Source: Sulfurospirillum sp.
GTDB taxonomy: Bacteria; Campylobacterota; Campylobacteria; Campylobacterales; QNZT01
Assembly (NCBI GenBank): GCA_003978455.1
Contig: QNZT01000102.1
Coordinates: 1 to 5,194 of the forward strand
DNA: 5,194 nt
Direction: 5' to 3'
Positions 4,989-5,194 of the stretch are shown here, piece after piece. Numbering within the stretch: the first letter of the stretch is position 1; each line of letters starts with the position of its first letter. The position numbers and the translations under genes were made by a program. Under the pieces are notes generated by a model. It worked only from the letters and a program-made list of their open reading frames with translations, ran no database searches and had not been told where the DNA came from.

Positions 4989-5194
4989 AACGGATAGACC
5001 TTCAGATTTTTGATTTCGACCAATCCCTCGAGTTCGTACTCATAGACCAGATCGCCGAATTGCGCGACCACCTCCGAGAGTGCGGGTATCTTCTGACAAA
5101 AGGCGAGCAGCGGATCCTCCTCCTGCCGTACTGCACCAAACCGGGAGACGAAACTGTCGATATCGCTGATAACTTCGGCATTGCCTTCATGAAG
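4985..5194 (-). CDS. dprA: DNA processing protein DprA, C-terminal end (5' part outside window)
   Basis: A leftward frame is open from the right edge to the TGA at 4985-4987, giving 69 residues with no start codon in the window. It begins LHEGNAEVISDIDSFVSRFG, which fits the end of the Rossmann-like domain of DprA (the stretch after the conserved G-N-LI-EG region). It ends DPLLAFCQKIPALSEVVAQFGDLVYEYELEGLVEIKNLKVYPL, which fits the small winged-helix-like C-terminal domain, where a hydrophobic helix is followed by LELEG and a beta hairpin. DprA loads RecA on incoming single-stranded DNA during natural transformation. The catalytic core is not visible, so the call rests on this tail and on ruvX directly downstream with an ATGA overlap, an order I recall from Helicobacter and Campylobacter. 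Confidence 0.75.
   Translation of the reverse strand, partial: LHEGNAEVISDIDSFVSRFGAVRQEEDPLLAFCQKIPALSEVVAQFGDLVYEYELEGLVEIKNLKVYPL

Noticed and set aside
5002..5190. Leftward 62-residue frame with an ATG near the right edge
   Set aside because: Its product is Arg/Ser-rich without motifs; the overlapping frame without an ATG gives a sensible DprA C-terminus that runs into ruvX with an ATGA overlap.

Overview
The window looks like ordinary, gene-dense chromosome from a member of the Campylobacterota (Epsilonproteobacteria), probably a relative of Sulfurovum or a similar sulfur-oxidising genus. The reasons are the gene order tatB-tatC-queA and the pair dprA-ruvX, both of which I recall from Campylobacter and Helicobacter, the style of the proteins, and a moderate G+C content that falls sharply between genes. 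The genus is an inference; the phylum is fairly safe.

Layout. Bases 1-659 are the 3' end of groEL, followed by a long hairpin and an AT-rich gap of about 200 bases that carries a likely promoter. Bases 857-3617 read as one rightward operon: tatB and tatC (membrane parts of the twin-arginine protein export system), queA (queuosine synthesis in tRNA) and a flavin reductase family protein. tatB/tatC and tatC/queA each overlap by exactly 8 bases. The Shine-Dalgarno site of the flavin reductase gene overlaps the queA stop codon. A possible terminator sits at the end of this operon.

A small leftward gene at 3614-3748 encodes a 44-residue single-pass membrane protein. It meets the flavin reductase gene tail to tail, and their stop codons share the palindrome TTAA. 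It is divergent from an ArsC/Spx-like (YffB type) gene at 3849-4190, and the 100 bases between them hold likely promoters for both. From the right edge a leftward operon runs dprA (only its last 69 codons are present), ruvX, and a small membrane methyltransferase of the isoprenylcysteine/phospholipid methyltransferase kind. Its members are joined by two 4-base ATGA overlaps, and it ends by overlapping the ArsC-like gene tail to tail by 11 bases.

No mobile element, CRISPR array, rRNA or tRNA gene was seen. Most of the window is housekeeping. The least explained parts are the 44-residue membrane protein, the membrane methyltransferase coupled to dprA-ruvX, and a hairpin inside the 3' end of that methyltransferase gene that resembles a terminator placed before the stop codon.
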